Shown one piece after another: positions 19,941 through 29,821 of a DNA stretch of 64,000 nucleotides (positions are counted from its first letter, which is position 1; every line of letters begins with the position of its first letter). Made by a program: the position numbers and the translations under genes. The notes beneath the pieces are model-generated. The model was not told where the DNA came from. It saw only the letters and a list, made by a program, of their open reading frames with translations, and did not search any database. Origin of the DNA: Rhizobium sp. ASV20 (GTDB taxonomy: Bacteria; Pseudomonadota; Alphaproteobacteria; Rhizobiales; Rhizobiaceae); contig NZ_JAELTU010000002.1 in the NCBI RefSeq assembly GCF_016429015.1, positions 49,530 to 113,529 on the forward strand, given 5' to 3'.

Positions 19941-19955
19941 TGCATTCGAAATGCA
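19941..19955. promoter_or_regulatory. 15-bp palindrome between DUF971 and moaA
   Basis: TGCATT-CGA-AATGCA is a perfect inverted repeat with a 3-nt spacer, extended by imperfect A/T flanks. It lies 64 nt ahead of the DUF971 start and 57 nt ahead of moaA, next to TTGACG (19962-19967). It could be an operator for either gene. I cannot assign the protein that binds it. Confidence 0.4.
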
Positions 19956-20011
19956 TTTTCCTTGACGCACCAGTCGCCTATACACACATTAGCAGTGTTA
20001 CGGAGGCTTGA

Positions 20012-21061
20012 GTGAACAGCATAATCGGTACGATAGGCAACGCGTCAGCACTGCAGGCAGATGCGTCCCCCATGATTGACCCATTCGGGCGGGCCGTAAC
20101 CTATTTGCGTGTTTCGGTCACCGACCGCTGTGATTTCCGCTGCACCTATTGCATGGCCGAAAACATGACTTTCCTGCCGAAGAAAGATCTTCTGACGCTG
20201 GAAGAGCTCAACCGACTCTGTTCCGCCTTCATTGACAAGGGTGTTCGCAAGATCCGGCTCACCGGTGGTGAGCCGCTGGTGCGCAAGAACATCATGTTCC
20301 TGGTTCGCGAACTCGGCAGGCGCGTGCAGGATGGTGCGCTTGACGAACTGACGCTAACGACGAACGGATCGCAGCTCGCGCGCCACGCCGAAGAACTCTA
20401 CGATTCCGGCGTGCGGCGCATCAACGTCTCGCTCGATACGCTCGATCCGGACAAGTTCCGAGCCATCACCCGCTGGGGCGATTTTGCCAAAGTGATGGAA
20501 GGTATCGACGCAGCCCAGAAGGCCGGCCTGAAAATCAAGCTCAACGCCGTTGCCTTGAAGGGCTTCAACGAGGCGGAAATTCCCGCCCTTATGCGCTTTG
20601 CCCACGGCCGCGGCATGGATCTGACCGTCATCGAAACGATGCCGATGGGCGAAATAGAGGAAGACCGCACCGATCAGTATCTGCCGTTATCTGAACTGCG
20701 CGCCGATCTCGAACGTCAGTTCACGCTGACCGATATTCCCTATCAGACCGGCGGCCCTGCCCGCTATGTCGAAGTCGCGGAAACCGGCGGTCGCCTCGGC
20801 TTCATCACGCCGATGACGCATAATTTCTGCGAGAGCTGCAATCGCGTGCGGCTCACCTGCACCGGCACCCTCTACATGTGTCTCGGACAGAACGACGCTG
20901 CCGACCTGCGCACTGCATTGCGAGCCACGGACGACGATGCGCTCCTTCACGCCGCCATCGATGAGGCCATCACCCGCAAGCCGAAAGGCCACGACTTCAT
21001 CATCGACCGCACCCACAACCGCCCAGCCGTTGCGCGCCACATGAGCGTTACCGGCGGCTGA
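20012..21061 (+). CDS. moaA: GTP 3',8-cyclase (molybdenum cofactor biosynthesis)
   Basis: The 349-aa radical-SAM enzyme performs the first step of molybdopterin synthesis, turning GTP into 3',8-cyclo-7,8-dihydroGTP. The N-terminal cluster motif is C40-x3-C44-x2-C47 ('RCDFRCTYC'). A second cluster is supplied by '[19 protein letters not shown]'. The chain ends in Gly-Gly, as needed in MoaA. The start is a GTG with GGAGG 6 nt upstream, which gives the family N terminus. The next Moco genes, mobA and mobB, lie 4.7 kb away in a different operon. Confidence 0.97.
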   Translation: MNSIIGTIGNASALQADASPMIDPFGRAVTYLRVSVTDRCDFRCTYCMAENMTFLPKKDLLTLEELNRLCSAFIDKGVRKIRLTGGEPLVRKNIMFLVRELGRRVQDGALDELTLTTNGSQLARHAEELYDSGVRRINVSLDTLDPDKFRAITRWGDFAKVMEGIDAAQKAGLKIKLNAVALKGFNEAEIPALMRFAHGRGMDLTVIETMPMGEIEEDRTDQYLPLSELRADLERQFTLTDIPYQTGGPARYVEVAETGGRLGFITPMTHNFCESCNRVRLTCTGTLYMCLGQNDAADLRTALRATDDDALLHAAIDEAITRKPKGHDFIIDRTHNRPAVARHMSVTGG

Positions 21062-21081
21062 TCAATCGCTAGAGAAACACG

Positions 21082-21834
21082 ATGCGGCTTGAGCTCCTTC
21101 GCAATGCGACGTTGAAGATCAACTATGGCGGCTATGTGCTGCTGATCGATCCCTATTTCGCACCACGCCACAGCCTGCCGTCCTTCACCGGCCGTTCTCC
21201 CAATCCGATGACGGAATTGCCGCGTCCGATCGCGGACATTCTTGAGGGAGTGGATCTCGTGATCGTGTCGCATCTGCATACCGATCATTTCGATGCGGTG
21301 GCAAAGGAACGCGTCTCGAAATCCCTGCCGATCCTTTGCCAGCCCGGCGACGAGGGAAGCATTCGCGAATCCGGCTTTACCGATGTTAAGCCGCTGCTCG
21401 ACGCCACCGTCTGGAACGGGATAACGATCACACCGCAACAAGGCAGCCACGGGCTCGGGCCGGTCGTCGAGAAAATGGGGCACGTCATCGGCTTCACGCT
21501 GGAGGCAGCCGGCGAGCCCACCGTCTACTGGGCCGGCGATACAGTGCTCTATCCGCCCGTCATGGACACCATCCAAAAGGTTTCTCCCGACATCATCATC
21601 ACGCATTCCTGCGGTGCGAAATGGGATGGCGAGCTGATCGTCATGGATGCGGAACAAACCGTCGAGGTTAGCCGTCTTGCGCCGCAGGCAATCGTGGTCG
21701 CGACCCATATGGAGGCGCTCGACCACGCAACGATCACGCGGCAAGACCTTCGCCAGGCCGCAAACGCCGCCGGTATCGACCTGTCGCGCCTGCTGATTCC
21801 TGCCGATGGCGAAACGCTTCAATTGAGCAAATAG
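21082..21834 (+). CDS. Metallo-beta-lactamase-fold hydrolase
   Basis: The 250-aa protein has the UlaG/YtnP-like metallo-hydrolase pattern: 'VSHLHTDHFDAV' (HxHxDH), 'WAGDTVLYPP' and 'VATHMEALDH', enough for a two-metal site. It starts 20 nt after moaA and may be cotranscribed with it, yet no role in cofactor synthesis is known for this family. Substrate unknown. A terminator hairpin follows. Confidence 0.88.
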   Translation: MRLELLRNATLKINYGGYVLLIDPYFAPRHSLPSFTGRSPNPMTELPRPIADILEGVDLVIVSHLHTDHFDAVAKERVSKSLPILCQPGDEGSIRESGFTDVKPLLDATVWNGITITPQQGSHGLGPVVEKMGHVIGFTLEAAGEPTVYWAGDTVLYPPVMDTIQKVSPDIIITHSCGAKWDGELIVMDAEQTVEVSRLAPQAIVVATHMEALDHATITRQDLRQAANAAGIDLSRLLIPADGETLQLSK

Positions 21835-21876
21835 TCTGACTGGGCGTTCGTCGAACGCACTAAGCAGACCAAATAG

Positions 21877-21907
21877 AAAAGCGCCGGACCATCGATCCGG
21901 CGCCTTT
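21877..21907. terminator. Terminator between the metallo-hydrolase and chemoreceptor genes
   Basis: The stem GCGCCGGA/TCCGGCGC with a 7-nt loop is flanked by A-run and T-run sequence and lies between convergent genes. Confidence 0.75.
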
Positions 21908-21934
21908 CCGTCTGTCGTTCAAGTAACCTGCCTG

Positions 21935-24484
21935 TCAAGCGGCGCGATAACGAGCCTCAGTGGCGCTATGGTCTTCATAGCCCAGATCGCCCTCGCCCGT
22001 GCGGAAGCGATCGATCTTCTCGGAGAGCATATCGACGCGCTGCCGCAGGCCATGAATCTCGGCGTTGTTTTCCTCGACCATCGCCGCGTTCCGCTGTGTG
22101 ATCAGCTCGACTTCGGCAACGGCGCGGGTCACTTCTTCGATGCCGGTCGATTGCTCGGTCGTGGCAGAGGAAATATCGGCAACCAGTCTCTGGACGCCGG
22201 TGACGTGGCTGATGATCTCCGTGAGGGCAGATCCGGTCTGCTCCACCAGACGAACACCATTTTGCACCTGCGATGAGCTGGCCGAAATCAGGCCCTTGAT
22301 CTCCTTTGCCGCATTGGCGCAGCGTTGCGCAAGTTCGCGCACTTCCTGCGCCACCACGGCAAAGCCACGGCCCGCCTCGCCGGCACGAGCCGCCTCGACG
22401 CCGGCATTGAGCGCCAGGAGATTGGTCTGGAACGCGATCTCGTCGATGACGCCGATGATCGTGGCGATCTTCTCGGACGAACGGTTGATCTCGCTCATGG
22501 CGCCGACAGCCTTGGCGACGACCTCGCCGGACTGCGTGGCGTAAGCCTGTGTCTCGTTGACCGAGGTTGCTGTCTGGCGTGCACGATCGGCGGTCGAGCG
22601 GACGACATCGCTGAGGCGATGCAGTGCCCGTGAGCTTTCCTCGAGCGCAGCCGCCTGCTGCTCGGTGCGCCGCGCCAGATCGTCAGCCGACATGGCAAGG
22701 TTGCCGGTGCCGCCTTTGATCTCTCCGGCGGTGTAGCGGACATCAGTCAGCGTCTCGCGCAGGGCCTCGATGGCATGGTTGTAGGTGAAGGCCATCTCGA
22801 CGAAATCCGCGGACAGATCTTCACGCATGCTTTCTTCCAGATTGCCGTCGGCAAGCTTGGCAAGAACGTCGGCAAGCGCATTCAGGGCCTGCTTTTGTTC
22901 AGCTTCGATGCGAGCACGTTCGGCAGCCCGGCGCGAAGCCTCTTCCTCCGACAGCGCCCGGGCGCTTTCCGCCTCCCGTTCCAGCCGCACGTTTTCAAGT
23001 GCGGCATCGCGGAAGACGCTGACCGAGCGGACCATATCGCCGATTTCGTCGCCACGATTGCGTCCGTCGATCGCTACTTCCAGATCGCCGCTTGCAAGGC
23101 GCGTCATAATCTCGGTGACCCGCTTCAGCGGCGCGCGCAGGGTTTCCACCAGCATCAGGCCGCCGACGATCGCAAGCAGCGTGCCGAGGATCATGGCGAT
23201 CACGGAAACATTGGCCGAGCGCTCGCTGTCTTCCTTGCCGAGTTCCTGTGCCTGAGCCACAAAGCCACGCAACGAGGTCATGGCATCAGCCAGCAGACTG
23301 TTGGACTGAACGCGCGTCGTCTTCCAATCGGCGGACGTCTGCAGCAGATCGGCCGAGCCATTGGTGAGGCTGTCGATCAGCGGCTGCACGTGCGCGGCGA
23401 AATCGCGCATCGTAGCATTGGTCTGGCCAAGAGCCGAGATCTTCGCGGCCACAGCCTGCAGGTCCTTGAGATCGGCCATCACCGGCTCGCGTGATGTTGC
23501 ATCGCGAACGTTTTCCATGCGCGATGCATGCAGGGTGAGACGATCGACGATGCCGAGCGCCTCGTCGACACGATCGAGAAGTTCTTTCTGACCGTCGATG
23601 ATCTTGTCCAGGCTGACGAAACGATCGGCAGCGGTATCGCTGTTCTTTGCCGATTGCAGCGTCATGTCGGCTTCGATCTTGACGAAGCTCTGAAGGATTG
23701 GCCCCATTGCCTCGACCTTCTGGTCGGGGGTGGCAGAGCCCTTCAGCACGGCATCGAGCTTGTCTGCGGCTTCCGAGGCATTGTTCACCAGACCGGCCCC
23801 GCGCTTGGACACCAAGGCCTTCGACACGGTGACCTGCTTCAGGATGGCATCGGCATAGGTGCGAGCGTCGGATATCTCCTCGGTAGAGTCAGCCGCCATC
23901 TGCACCTGAATGCGCAGATTGCTCATCTTCTCGGACAGCCCCTTATAGGCGGCTGCATCGTAGAGCAGCTCCTTTGCGAAGGTTTCCTTGTCGTTGAAGT
24001 CCTTGCGGATGATGTCGATCTGCTTGCCTGCCGCCTTGCCGGCAGCTTCGATGTTCTGCACGCCCTTACGAATGGCCTCGACATCGGCGTCCTGCTTCTG
24101 CCGGATCGACCAGAGCGTCGCCTGCTGGGAACGCATCTTTGCGGCAAGCTCGCTGACCGGCACGATCTTGGCACGCTGATCATCGCTCAAAAGCCCGCTC
24201 AGCCGATGCACGCCCTGTTCCTGCGCATCGATCTTGCCACTCAGCGCCTGACGGGTGTCGTCGGACGGCGCAGCGGTAAACTCAAGCAGGGCTGCCTGAA
24301 GATTTTCGAAATCACTAATATTTTCTATGGTTGCACGCGTCACGGTCATGTGACCGTTGAGAATATTGGCGGTGTGATAGCCGACGAGACCGACACCGGC
24401 GATAAGAACCACCAGGGGGACCACGAAGATTAGAACCTTGGTCACAATCCGGCGGCTTTGCAAAAGACGATCAATGAAAAACAT
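21935..24484 (-). CDS. Methyl-accepting chemotaxis protein
   Basis: The 849-aa membrane chemoreceptor has an N-terminal transmembrane helix (about residues 15-40) and a periplasmic, almost wholly helical sensor of nearly 390 residues. A second membrane helix ('[18 protein letters not shown]'), a HAMP domain ('[18 protein letters not shown]') and the cytoplasmic signalling hairpin follow; the hairpin tip contains '[20 protein letters not shown]'. The C terminus lacks an obvious CheR pentapeptide. I use the ATG at 24484; a TTG four codons upstream is also open. The sensor length suggests a bimodular helical (HBM-like) ligand domain, which I could not confirm. Confidence 0.93.
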   Translation of the reverse strand: MFFIDRLLQSRRIVTKVLIFVVPLVVLIAGVGLVGYHTANILNGHMTVTRATIENISDFENLQAALLEFTAAPSDDTRQALSGKIDAQEQGVHRLSGLLSDDQRAKIVPVSELAAKMRSQQATLWSIRQKQDADVEAIRKGVQNIEAAGKAAGKQIDIIRKDFNDKETFAKELLYDAAAYKGLSEKMSNLRIQVQMAADSTEEISDARTYADAILKQVTVSKALVSKRGAGLVNNASEAADKLDAVLKGSATPDQKVEAMGPILQSFVKIEADMTLQSAKNSDTAADRFVSLDKIIDGQKELLDRVDEALGIVDRLTLHASRMENVRDATSREPVMADLKDLQAVAAKISALGQTNATMRDFAAHVQPLIDSLTNGSADLLQTSADWKTTRVQSNSLLADAMTSLRGFVAQAQELGKEDSERSANVSVIAMILGTLLAIVGGLMLVETLRAPLKRVTEIMTRLASGDLEVAIDGRNRGDEIGDMVRSVSVFRDAALENVRLEREAESARALSEEEASRRAAERARIEAEQKQALNALADVLAKLADGNLEESMREDLSADFVEMAFTYNHAIEALRETLTDVRYTAGEIKGGTGNLAMSADDLARRTEQQAAALEESSRALHRLSDVVRSTADRARQTATSVNETQAYATQSGEVVAKAVGAMSEINRSSEKIATIIGVIDEIAFQTNLLALNAGVEAARAGEAGRGFAVVAQEVRELAQRCANAAKEIKGLISASSSQVQNGVRLVEQTGSALTEIISHVTGVQRLVADISSATTEQSTGIEEVTRAVAEVELITQRNAAMVEENNAEIHGLRQRVDMLSEKIDRFRTGEGDLGYEDHSATEARYRAA

Positions 24485-24818
24485 GCGGCGCCCCAAAATG
24501 GATCTATTAAGTCTTCGGAGTCGGCCGGACTGTCATTCCCGCTGCGCTGCCGTAGATGCTTCTGCCTCATGCAAAACCGCAGCGAGCCTCAAGAAATAAG
24601 ATTGAATAAGAATTAATCGCGTCGGCAAAACCGGTTGGGCGACAAAGATTCTACAACCAATCGACCATTTTACACCCATTGCGCGAAAAATCATTCGACT
24701 TGCAACAACTCTGCTGCGCCGCACAATCGAATTGGCGCGCGGCAAGACGGTGGGCGATTCCAATTTGCGGAAAACGGCGCTAATCCAGACGGACATATCC
24801 GGGGAATCGTCTGTATCA
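24485..24818. other. 334-nt divergent spacer between the chemoreceptor and DMT-transporter genes
   Basis: The middle is A+T-rich (about 24590-24700) and probably holds promoters for both genes. I see no hairpin, clear promoter pair or small gene in it. Confidence 0.4.
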
Positions 24819-25730
24819 ATGCAATTGACCAAGAACATGCGGGGCGCGCTTTTCATGGCTGCGGCCATGGCAGGCTTCTCTTGTAGCGATGCGCTGTCGA
24901 AGACAGTCATCGCCAGCATGAATGCCGGCCAGATCATCTTCATCCGCGGCCTGTTCACCACACTCTTCGTCTACCTGCTTGCCCGCAGGATGGGTGCGCT
25001 GCGATCCTGGAGGGTCATCCTGCAACCCATGATCGCACTGCGCATCGCCTGCGAGGCGATTGCCGCTGCGACCTACATCACCGCTTTGGGGATGATGCCG
25101 ATCGCCAATGCATCGGCAATCCAGCAGGCCGTTCCGCTGGCCGTGACGCTCGGAGCCATGATATTCCTGAAAGAGCCGGTAGGGTGGCGGCGCTGGACGG
25201 CCATCCTTGTCGGCTTTGCCGGCGTGCTGATCATCATCCGTCCCGGCCCGGATGGCTTCACTCTGGCGGCGCTGCTCGTCACGGCCTGCATGTTCGCGAC
25301 CGCCGCCCGCGACCTGGCGACGCGCTGCATTAGCAGCGACATACCATCGTTGATGGTAACCATGTGTACGGCCATTTCGATCACCATTTTCGGAGCATTC
25401 TGCATTGTACCATTTGGTGGCTGGCAACCGGTGAGCGCGACATCGCTGCTGCAGATCCTGCTGGCGTCCGTTCTCGTGCTGATAGGCTACCAATCCGTCA
25501 TCCAGGCCATGCGCACAGGGGAAATTTCCTTTGTCGCGCCGTTCCGCTATCTGAGCCTCATCTGGTCCAGCTTGCTCGGCCTGATCGCTTTCGGCGAAAT
25601 GCCCGACGGATGGTCCATGATCGGTGCTGCAGTTGTCATCGCTTCCGGCATCTATACATTTTATCGGGAGAACAAACGGCGCGCAGCCGAGCGCATTGCG
25701 CAGGAAGCAGAAGCGCGCGTTCCCGCCTGA
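24819..25730 (+). CDS. DMT-superfamily (EamA) transporter
   Basis: The 303-aa protein has ten hydrophobic segments in two EamA repeats, typical of drug/metabolite exporters. The frame is open 29 codons further upstream, but that lead is hydrophilic and unlike the family; the ATG at 24819 ('MQLTKNMRGALF') is preferred although no strong ribosome binding site is close. Substrate unknown. It is the first gene of a tight operon with mobA (10-nt gap) and mobB. Confidence 0.87.
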   Translation: MQLTKNMRGALFMAAAMAGFSCSDALSKTVIASMNAGQIIFIRGLFTTLFVYLLARRMGALRSWRVILQPMIALRIACEAIAAATYITALGMMPIANASAIQQAVPLAVTLGAMIFLKEPVGWRRWTAILVGFAGVLIIIRPGPDGFTLAALLVTACMFATAARDLATRCISSDIPSLMVTMCTAISITIFGAFCIVPFGGWQPVSATSLLQILLASVLVLIGYQSVIQAMRTGEISFVAPFRYLSLIWSSLLGLIAFGEMPDGWSMIGAAVVIASGIYTFYRENKRRAAERIAQEAEARVPA

Positions 25731-25740
25731 GGTCACTGTC

Positions 25741-26391
25741 ATGCCCGGCTTCGTCGCCAATACCGCCGATATTCCAATTGTTCTTCTCGCAGGCGGACGC
25801 TCAAGCCGCATGGGAACGAACAAAGCCTTTGTGATACTCGGCAACCAGACCCTTCTTGCCCGCGTCGCGGCACGCATAGGACGAGCACAGGAAAAGCCGC
25901 TGGCATTGAATGCCGATGACGATTGGCCCGACGCCATGGGCTTGAGGCTGGTTCCGGACACGCTGCCGGGCAAGCTCGGCCCACTTGCCGGTATGCTCGC
26001 AGCACTCAAGGATACGGCTATGCGCTATCCGGACGCGTCGCATGTCGGGACAGCGCCGATAGACAGCCCCTTTTTTCCCGGCGACCTTTTCACACGACTG
26101 GCCGAAGCCATCCGGGGCAACGATGAAGCCGCTATCCCCGTATCCTCCGGTCAGGACCACCCTGTCTTCGGTCTGTGGCCGGTCTCCGTCACCGCCGATC
26201 TCGAAACATGGATCGTCAAGGATCAAAAACGGCGAGTCAGGGATTTTCTCGCACGCCATACGGTCCGGCGGGTGGAGTTTCCAGCCATCCAAACCTCGAT
26301 CGGCCCGCTAGACCCCTTCTTCAACGTCAACACCCCGGACGATCTCGTCGAGGCGGAGCAATGGCGCGCAGCATTGGAAAACATGTCATGA
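25741..26391 (+). CDS. mobA: Molybdenum cofactor guanylyltransferase
   Basis: The 216-aa enzyme attaches GMP to molybdopterin to form the MGD cofactor of DMSO-reductase-type enzymes. The nucleotide motif 'LLAGGRSSRMGTNKAF' is near the N terminus; the residue before the catalytic Lys is Asn rather than the common Asp. 'GTAPIDSPFFPGDLF' carries the metal-binding Asp. The ATG at 25741 gives the proper start; the frame is open upstream into the transporter gene. It overlaps mobB by 4 nt (ATGA). Confidence 0.92.
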   Translation: MPGFVANTADIPIVLLAGGRSSRMGTNKAFVILGNQTLLARVAARIGRAQEKPLALNADDDWPDAMGLRLVPDTLPGKLGPLAGMLAALKDTAMRYPDASHVGTAPIDSPFFPGDLFTRLAEAIRGNDEAAIPVSSGQDHPVFGLWPVSVTADLETWIVKDQKRRVRDFLARHTVRRVEFPAIQTSIGPLDPFFNVNTPDDLVEAEQWRAALENMS

Positions 26392-26918
26392 CGATACCTC
26401 GACCGAAGATCTTCGGCATTGCCGGCTGGAAGAACTCCGGCAAGACCGGGCTTGCTGTGCGTCTCGTCACGGAGTTCACCCGGCGCGGCTACCGGATTTC
26501 GACGATCAAGCATGCGCATCATGATTTCGACATCGACAAGGTCGGCGCAGACAGTTTTCGTCATCGCGAGGCTGGAGCACACGAAGTCACCATCGTCTCG
26601 GGGACGCGCTATGCCATCATGCACGAGTTGCGTGGAGCACCGGAACCGAGCTTTGAAGAGATATTGGCACGCCTTGCCCCTTGTGACCTGGTATTGATCG
26701 AGGGTTACAAGCACGAACCGATCCCGAAGATCGAAGCCCGCCGCCTCGAAGCAGCCAAGAGAGAGCCGCTCGCCACGCAGGATCCCTATATCGCAGCCAT
26801 AGCCGCCGACCATCCAGTCGAAGACGCCGGCTCACTCGTAGTCTTCGATCTCAACGATACCATCGGCATCGCCGATTTCATTGCGGCGACCATCCACCTC
26901 GATCAGCCGGCAAAATAA
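26388..26918 (+). CDS. mobB: Molybdopterin-guanine dinucleotide biosynthesis protein MobB
   Basis: The 176-aa GTP-binding protein has the P-loop 'AGWKNSGKTGLAVRLV' at about residues 12-27. 'STIKHAHHDFDIDKVGADSFRHREAGA' (in two parts) and 'LVLIEGYKHEPIPKIE' follow, all typical of MobB, which assists MobA. Its ATG lies inside the last codons of mobA, so the two are translationally coupled. Confidence 0.93.
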   Translation: MTIPRPKIFGIAGWKNSGKTGLAVRLVTEFTRRGYRISTIKHAHHDFDIDKVGADSFRHREAGAHEVTIVSGTRYAIMHELRGAPEPSFEEILARLAPCDLVLIEGYKHEPIPKIEARRLEAAKREPLATQDPYIAAIAADHPVEDAGSLVVFDLNDTIGIADFIAATIHLDQPAK

Positions 26919-26949
26919 AAGGCCGCCGGTTTCCCGGCGGCCTCCATTT
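26919..26949. terminator. Bidirectional terminator between mobB and ompA-like gene
   Basis: A perfect 9-bp stem GGCCGCCGG/CCGGCGGCC with a TTTC loop has an A-run before it and CATTTTT after it. It serves two convergent operons. Confidence 0.85.
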
Positions 26950-26965
26950 TTGCGTCAGTGAAAGC

Positions 26966-29452
26966 TTACCGCTTTGCGACCGGCCGCACCAGCGGCGTGA
27001 TGCGCCGAATGGTGACGCGGCGGTTCTCCTGCGACGGTCCGGTCGTGTTCACCTTGAGGTACTGCTCGCCATAGCCCTGGGTTACCAGGTTTTCGGCAGG
27101 AATGCCGTAGACGTCGGTCAGCACGTTGGCGACCGATTCCGCGCGGCGGTCTGACAGGATCAGGTTGCTCTGTGCGGAACCAACGGCATCCGTGTGGCCT
27201 TCGATGAGGAAGGTCTCGGTCGGATCGCGCTGGATGACCTTCGAGATGCCGTCCGCAACACCGCGCAGCGTGCTCGCCTGCGTCATCGGAATGTCGGCAC
27301 TACCGGTCGCGAAGGTGATCGTATCGAGGTCGATACGGCGGATCTTGTCACGAATACGAGCCGAATAGCGCACTTCATTGACCGAATAGATGCGCTCGAC
27401 CGGCTCGACCGGCGGTTCCCGTAGGAAGTCGTAGTAGTTCGCATTGCGATTGGATGCCGTGTCGATGATGTACTGGCTCAAGGGAATGAGCAGGCGCATC
27501 GGTGGCAGATCGTCGCCCGGGTCGCGGAAGTAATCGTCATGATCGGGCCGCTGCTCCAGATCCGGCGAATAGAACAACACATATTCGCGACCGCGCGCAT
27601 CGATACGCGAGCGCTGAATGATGTCGCCGTAACGATTGCGGATAGTGATGATCCGGTCGCCATTCGGCTGGTCGATGGTTTCACGATAGCGATCCCGAGG
27701 CAGCTGCTCGTAGGTCGGCCGCTCGCCGCCGCGGACGAAGCGGTCGGTATCGTCATGGCGAACAACATAGTTGTTGTCGACATTCACGATCGTGCGGTTG
27801 TCCTGATTGATGATCGTCTGGATCGTCGTGCCCTGCGGCGGTACGAAATCCGGACGGCGATCGATGCGGCGACCCTGCTCGCTGGTCACGGCCTCGATCT
27901 TGACCGGCGGTTGCTGCTGGCCACCGGCAGGAACGCGCTGCGCGTCCGCGTCGGAGGTCGGCGGCTTCGTGTAGGCCGGAGGCGGCTGTTGGGCCGGATT
28001 GTTCTGCGCCTGTCCGTTCTGGCCCTGACCGTTCTGACCTTGACCGCCCTGCCCGCGACCACCTTGGCCACCGGGGTTCTGACCGCCGTTCAGATGCTCG
28101 CCGCGACGAACGGAATCCTTCTGGCTGTCGAGCACGGCGCTGCCGTTCTCGACCGGCAGAATAACTGGGCCGCTTGCAGAGCCCGGATTTTCAGCGATCT
28201 TCTTGCGGCGCTCCAGCTCCTGCGGCGAAACCTGCTCGGCAGGAGGCACCTGAATTTCGCCGGCCTGCTGGCCGCCATTGGCTGCCGGAGGCGTTGCATT
28301 GCCCTGGGCAGGTGTTTCAGCCCCATTGGCGGGCTGCTGCTTGCCGGTCTGCGGCGTTGCCTGATTCCCTGGCTGCGCCGGCTGTCCCTGCGGCTCGCCC
28401 TTTGCGCCCGGCTGCTGCGGATTGGCGGCAGGCTGTTCGCCCTGCTGCTGACCCTGCGGCTGCTTGCCATGCGTCTTGTCGCCGGGCTTCTGCCCCTGCT
28501 CCGTGCCGGGCGCTACCTGCGTTCCGGGTTGAGCTTCGGGTTGCTCCTGCGTTGCAGGCGGCGTCTTCTGGCCCTTGGGTGGTTGAGCGCTTGGCGTCTG
28601 CGGCTGTTCGGCTGGCTGCTGTGCCGGCGCCTCGGGCTGACCCTGCTTCTTCGGATGAGCGTTCTGGTCGGGTTGAGCCTGCTTGGCCGGCTCTTGCTGG
28701 GTCTGTGGCTCAGCGGTAGCGGGCGCTTCCTTCTGCGCGGGAGCAGGCTGCTGCGCCTTCGGTTCAGGCTTCGCCTTGGGCTGAGGCTTCGCCTCCGGCT
28801 GGGTTTCTTCCGCGGGCTGCTGCTCTACCTTTGGCTGCGGAGCCTCGGCGGGCTGCTTTGCCTCCGGCTGCTTGCCCTTGTGCTTGGGCTGCGGCGCTTC
28901 GGGTTCTGCTTCGGGGGCAACAGCCTTGGGCTGCGGCTTGGCTTGAGGCTGGGCTTCAGGCTGAGCCTCTTCCGCCGGCTGCTGGCGCTGCTTCTTCGGT
29001 TCGGGCGGAGCCTCTGCGGCCGGCTGCTTTTGCGGCTTCGGCTGTTCCTGCTCCGCAGGCTGCTGTTGGTGCTCCACCTTGGGCGGCTGAGCTTCCGGCT
29101 GCGGCTGCTTCTGCGGCTTCGGGGCGGCTTCCGGTTCAGCCTGCTTCATCTGGTGCTGAGGTTCAGCGCCGCCTTCAGGCTTCTGGCCTTCGTGCTTCTG
29201 CCCCTGTGGTTCGCCCTGCTCACCCTCAGCAGGCTTCTTGTGCTTGAGCTGCTCTTCTTCCGGCTGGGCGGCTGGAGCCTCCTGCTGAGCCACTTCGAAA
29301 CTTGCAGTGGCACCGGCCGTTCCGACAATGCCATTGTTCAGCGGTGCGATGGGCTGCTCACGCAGCGCCGCAGCAACCGCCGGCTCGAATACGAGCGAAA
29401 ATGAAAGCAGCGGAAATGCGGCGCTGGCAAATAGTCTGGATCGCTTACCCAT
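26966..29452 (-). CDS. OmpA-family protein with long Pro/Gln/Glu/Ala/Lys-rich region
   Basis: The ATG at 29452 (GAGGAG 7 nt upstream) gives 828 aa with an export signal ('AAFPLLSFSLVFEPAVAA'). Residues about 50-430 are low complexity, built from PEAQPQ, KPQ and QQPAE-like words, then a Gly/Gln/Asn-rich patch (near 'GGQGRGQGGQGQNGQ'). A folded middle region has 'NRYGDIIQRSRIDARG'. The C terminus is an OmpA-like peptidoglycan-binding domain ('FATGSADIPMTQ', 'IEGHTDAVGSAQSNLILSD', 'RAESVANVL'). It probably tethers the outer membrane or a surface layer to the wall, with the repeats acting as a spacer. No beta-barrel is evident. Confidence 0.85.
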   Translation of the reverse strand: MGKRSRLFASAAFPLLSFSLVFEPAVAAALREQPIAPLNNGIVGTAGATASFEVAQQEAPAAQPEEEQLKHKKPAEGEQGEPQGQKHEGQKPEGGAEPQHQMKQAEPEAAPKPQKQPQPEAQPPKVEHQQQPAEQEQPKPQKQPAAEAPPEPKKQRQQPAEEAQPEAQPQAKPQPKAVAPEAEPEAPQPKHKGKQPEAKQPAEAPQPKVEQQPAEETQPEAKPQPKAKPEPKAQQPAPAQKEAPATAEPQTQQEPAKQAQPDQNAHPKKQGQPEAPAQQPAEQPQTPSAQPPKGQKTPPATQEQPEAQPGTQVAPGTEQGQKPGDKTHGKQPQGQQQGEQPAANPQQPGAKGEPQGQPAQPGNQATPQTGKQQPANGAETPAQGNATPPAANGGQQAGEIQVPPAEQVSPQELERRKKIAENPGSASGPVILPVENGSAVLDSQKDSVRRGEHLNGGQNPGGQGGRGQGGQGQNGQGQNGQAQNNPAQQPPPAYTKPPTSDADAQRVPAGGQQQPPVKIEAVTSEQGRRIDRRPDFVPPQGTTIQTIINQDNRTIVNVDNNYVVRHDDTDRFVRGGERPTYEQLPRDRYRETIDQPNGDRIITIRNRYGDIIQRSRIDARGREYVLFYSPDLEQRPDHDDYFRDPGDDLPPMRLLIPLSQYIIDTASNRNANYYDFLREPPVEPVERIYSVNEVRYSARIRDKIRRIDLDTITFATGSADIPMTQASTLRGVADGISKVIQRDPTETFLIEGHTDAVGSAQSNLILSDRRAESVANVLTDVYGIPAENLVTQGYGEQYLKVNTTGPSQENRRVTIRRITPLVRPVAKR

Positions 29453-29821
29453 ATGGGGTCTCCTCTTGTAATCTTTGTCTGCCGAATTGCGAATCTCAGC
29501 CGGCAAGGCGATGCCTCACGATCCGGGCCTTTTTCCGGTTCTCGTAAGGCTGAATCGCGGCAAGCCGCTATATGTTCCCAAACTATTAGGTTGCAGCCAT
29601 TAACCCTGGCTGAACGTATCGGACGGCTTCCGTTCAGATTTACCGGCAGCGCCGTCCCTTCTTCATCGGATCGCGTGACGATGAGATCCTTCGTAATTCC
29701 AGTTGCAATTTCCGAAAAAAAAGTACGAATATCGCGCCAAGGCGGGTCACCTACCCGCTCCACTCGAGCCGTCCGCCAAGACATAATAATGGGCTGACGG
29801 CCACCACCAGAGAGGATCAAT
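29453..29821. other. 369-nt divergent spacer between the OmpA-like gene and the ABC importer operon
   Basis: It contains the strong ribosome binding sites of both genes and an A-run at about 29717-29724. Otherwise I see no hairpin, repeat or gene. Confidence 0.4.

Noticed and set aside
27539..29404. 621-codon + strand open frame, Leu/Arg-rich
   Set aside because: It is antisense to the low-complexity part of the OmpA-like gene. Pro/Gln/Ala-rich coding on one strand gives Leu/Arg-rich frames on the other; there is no start signal or family sequence.
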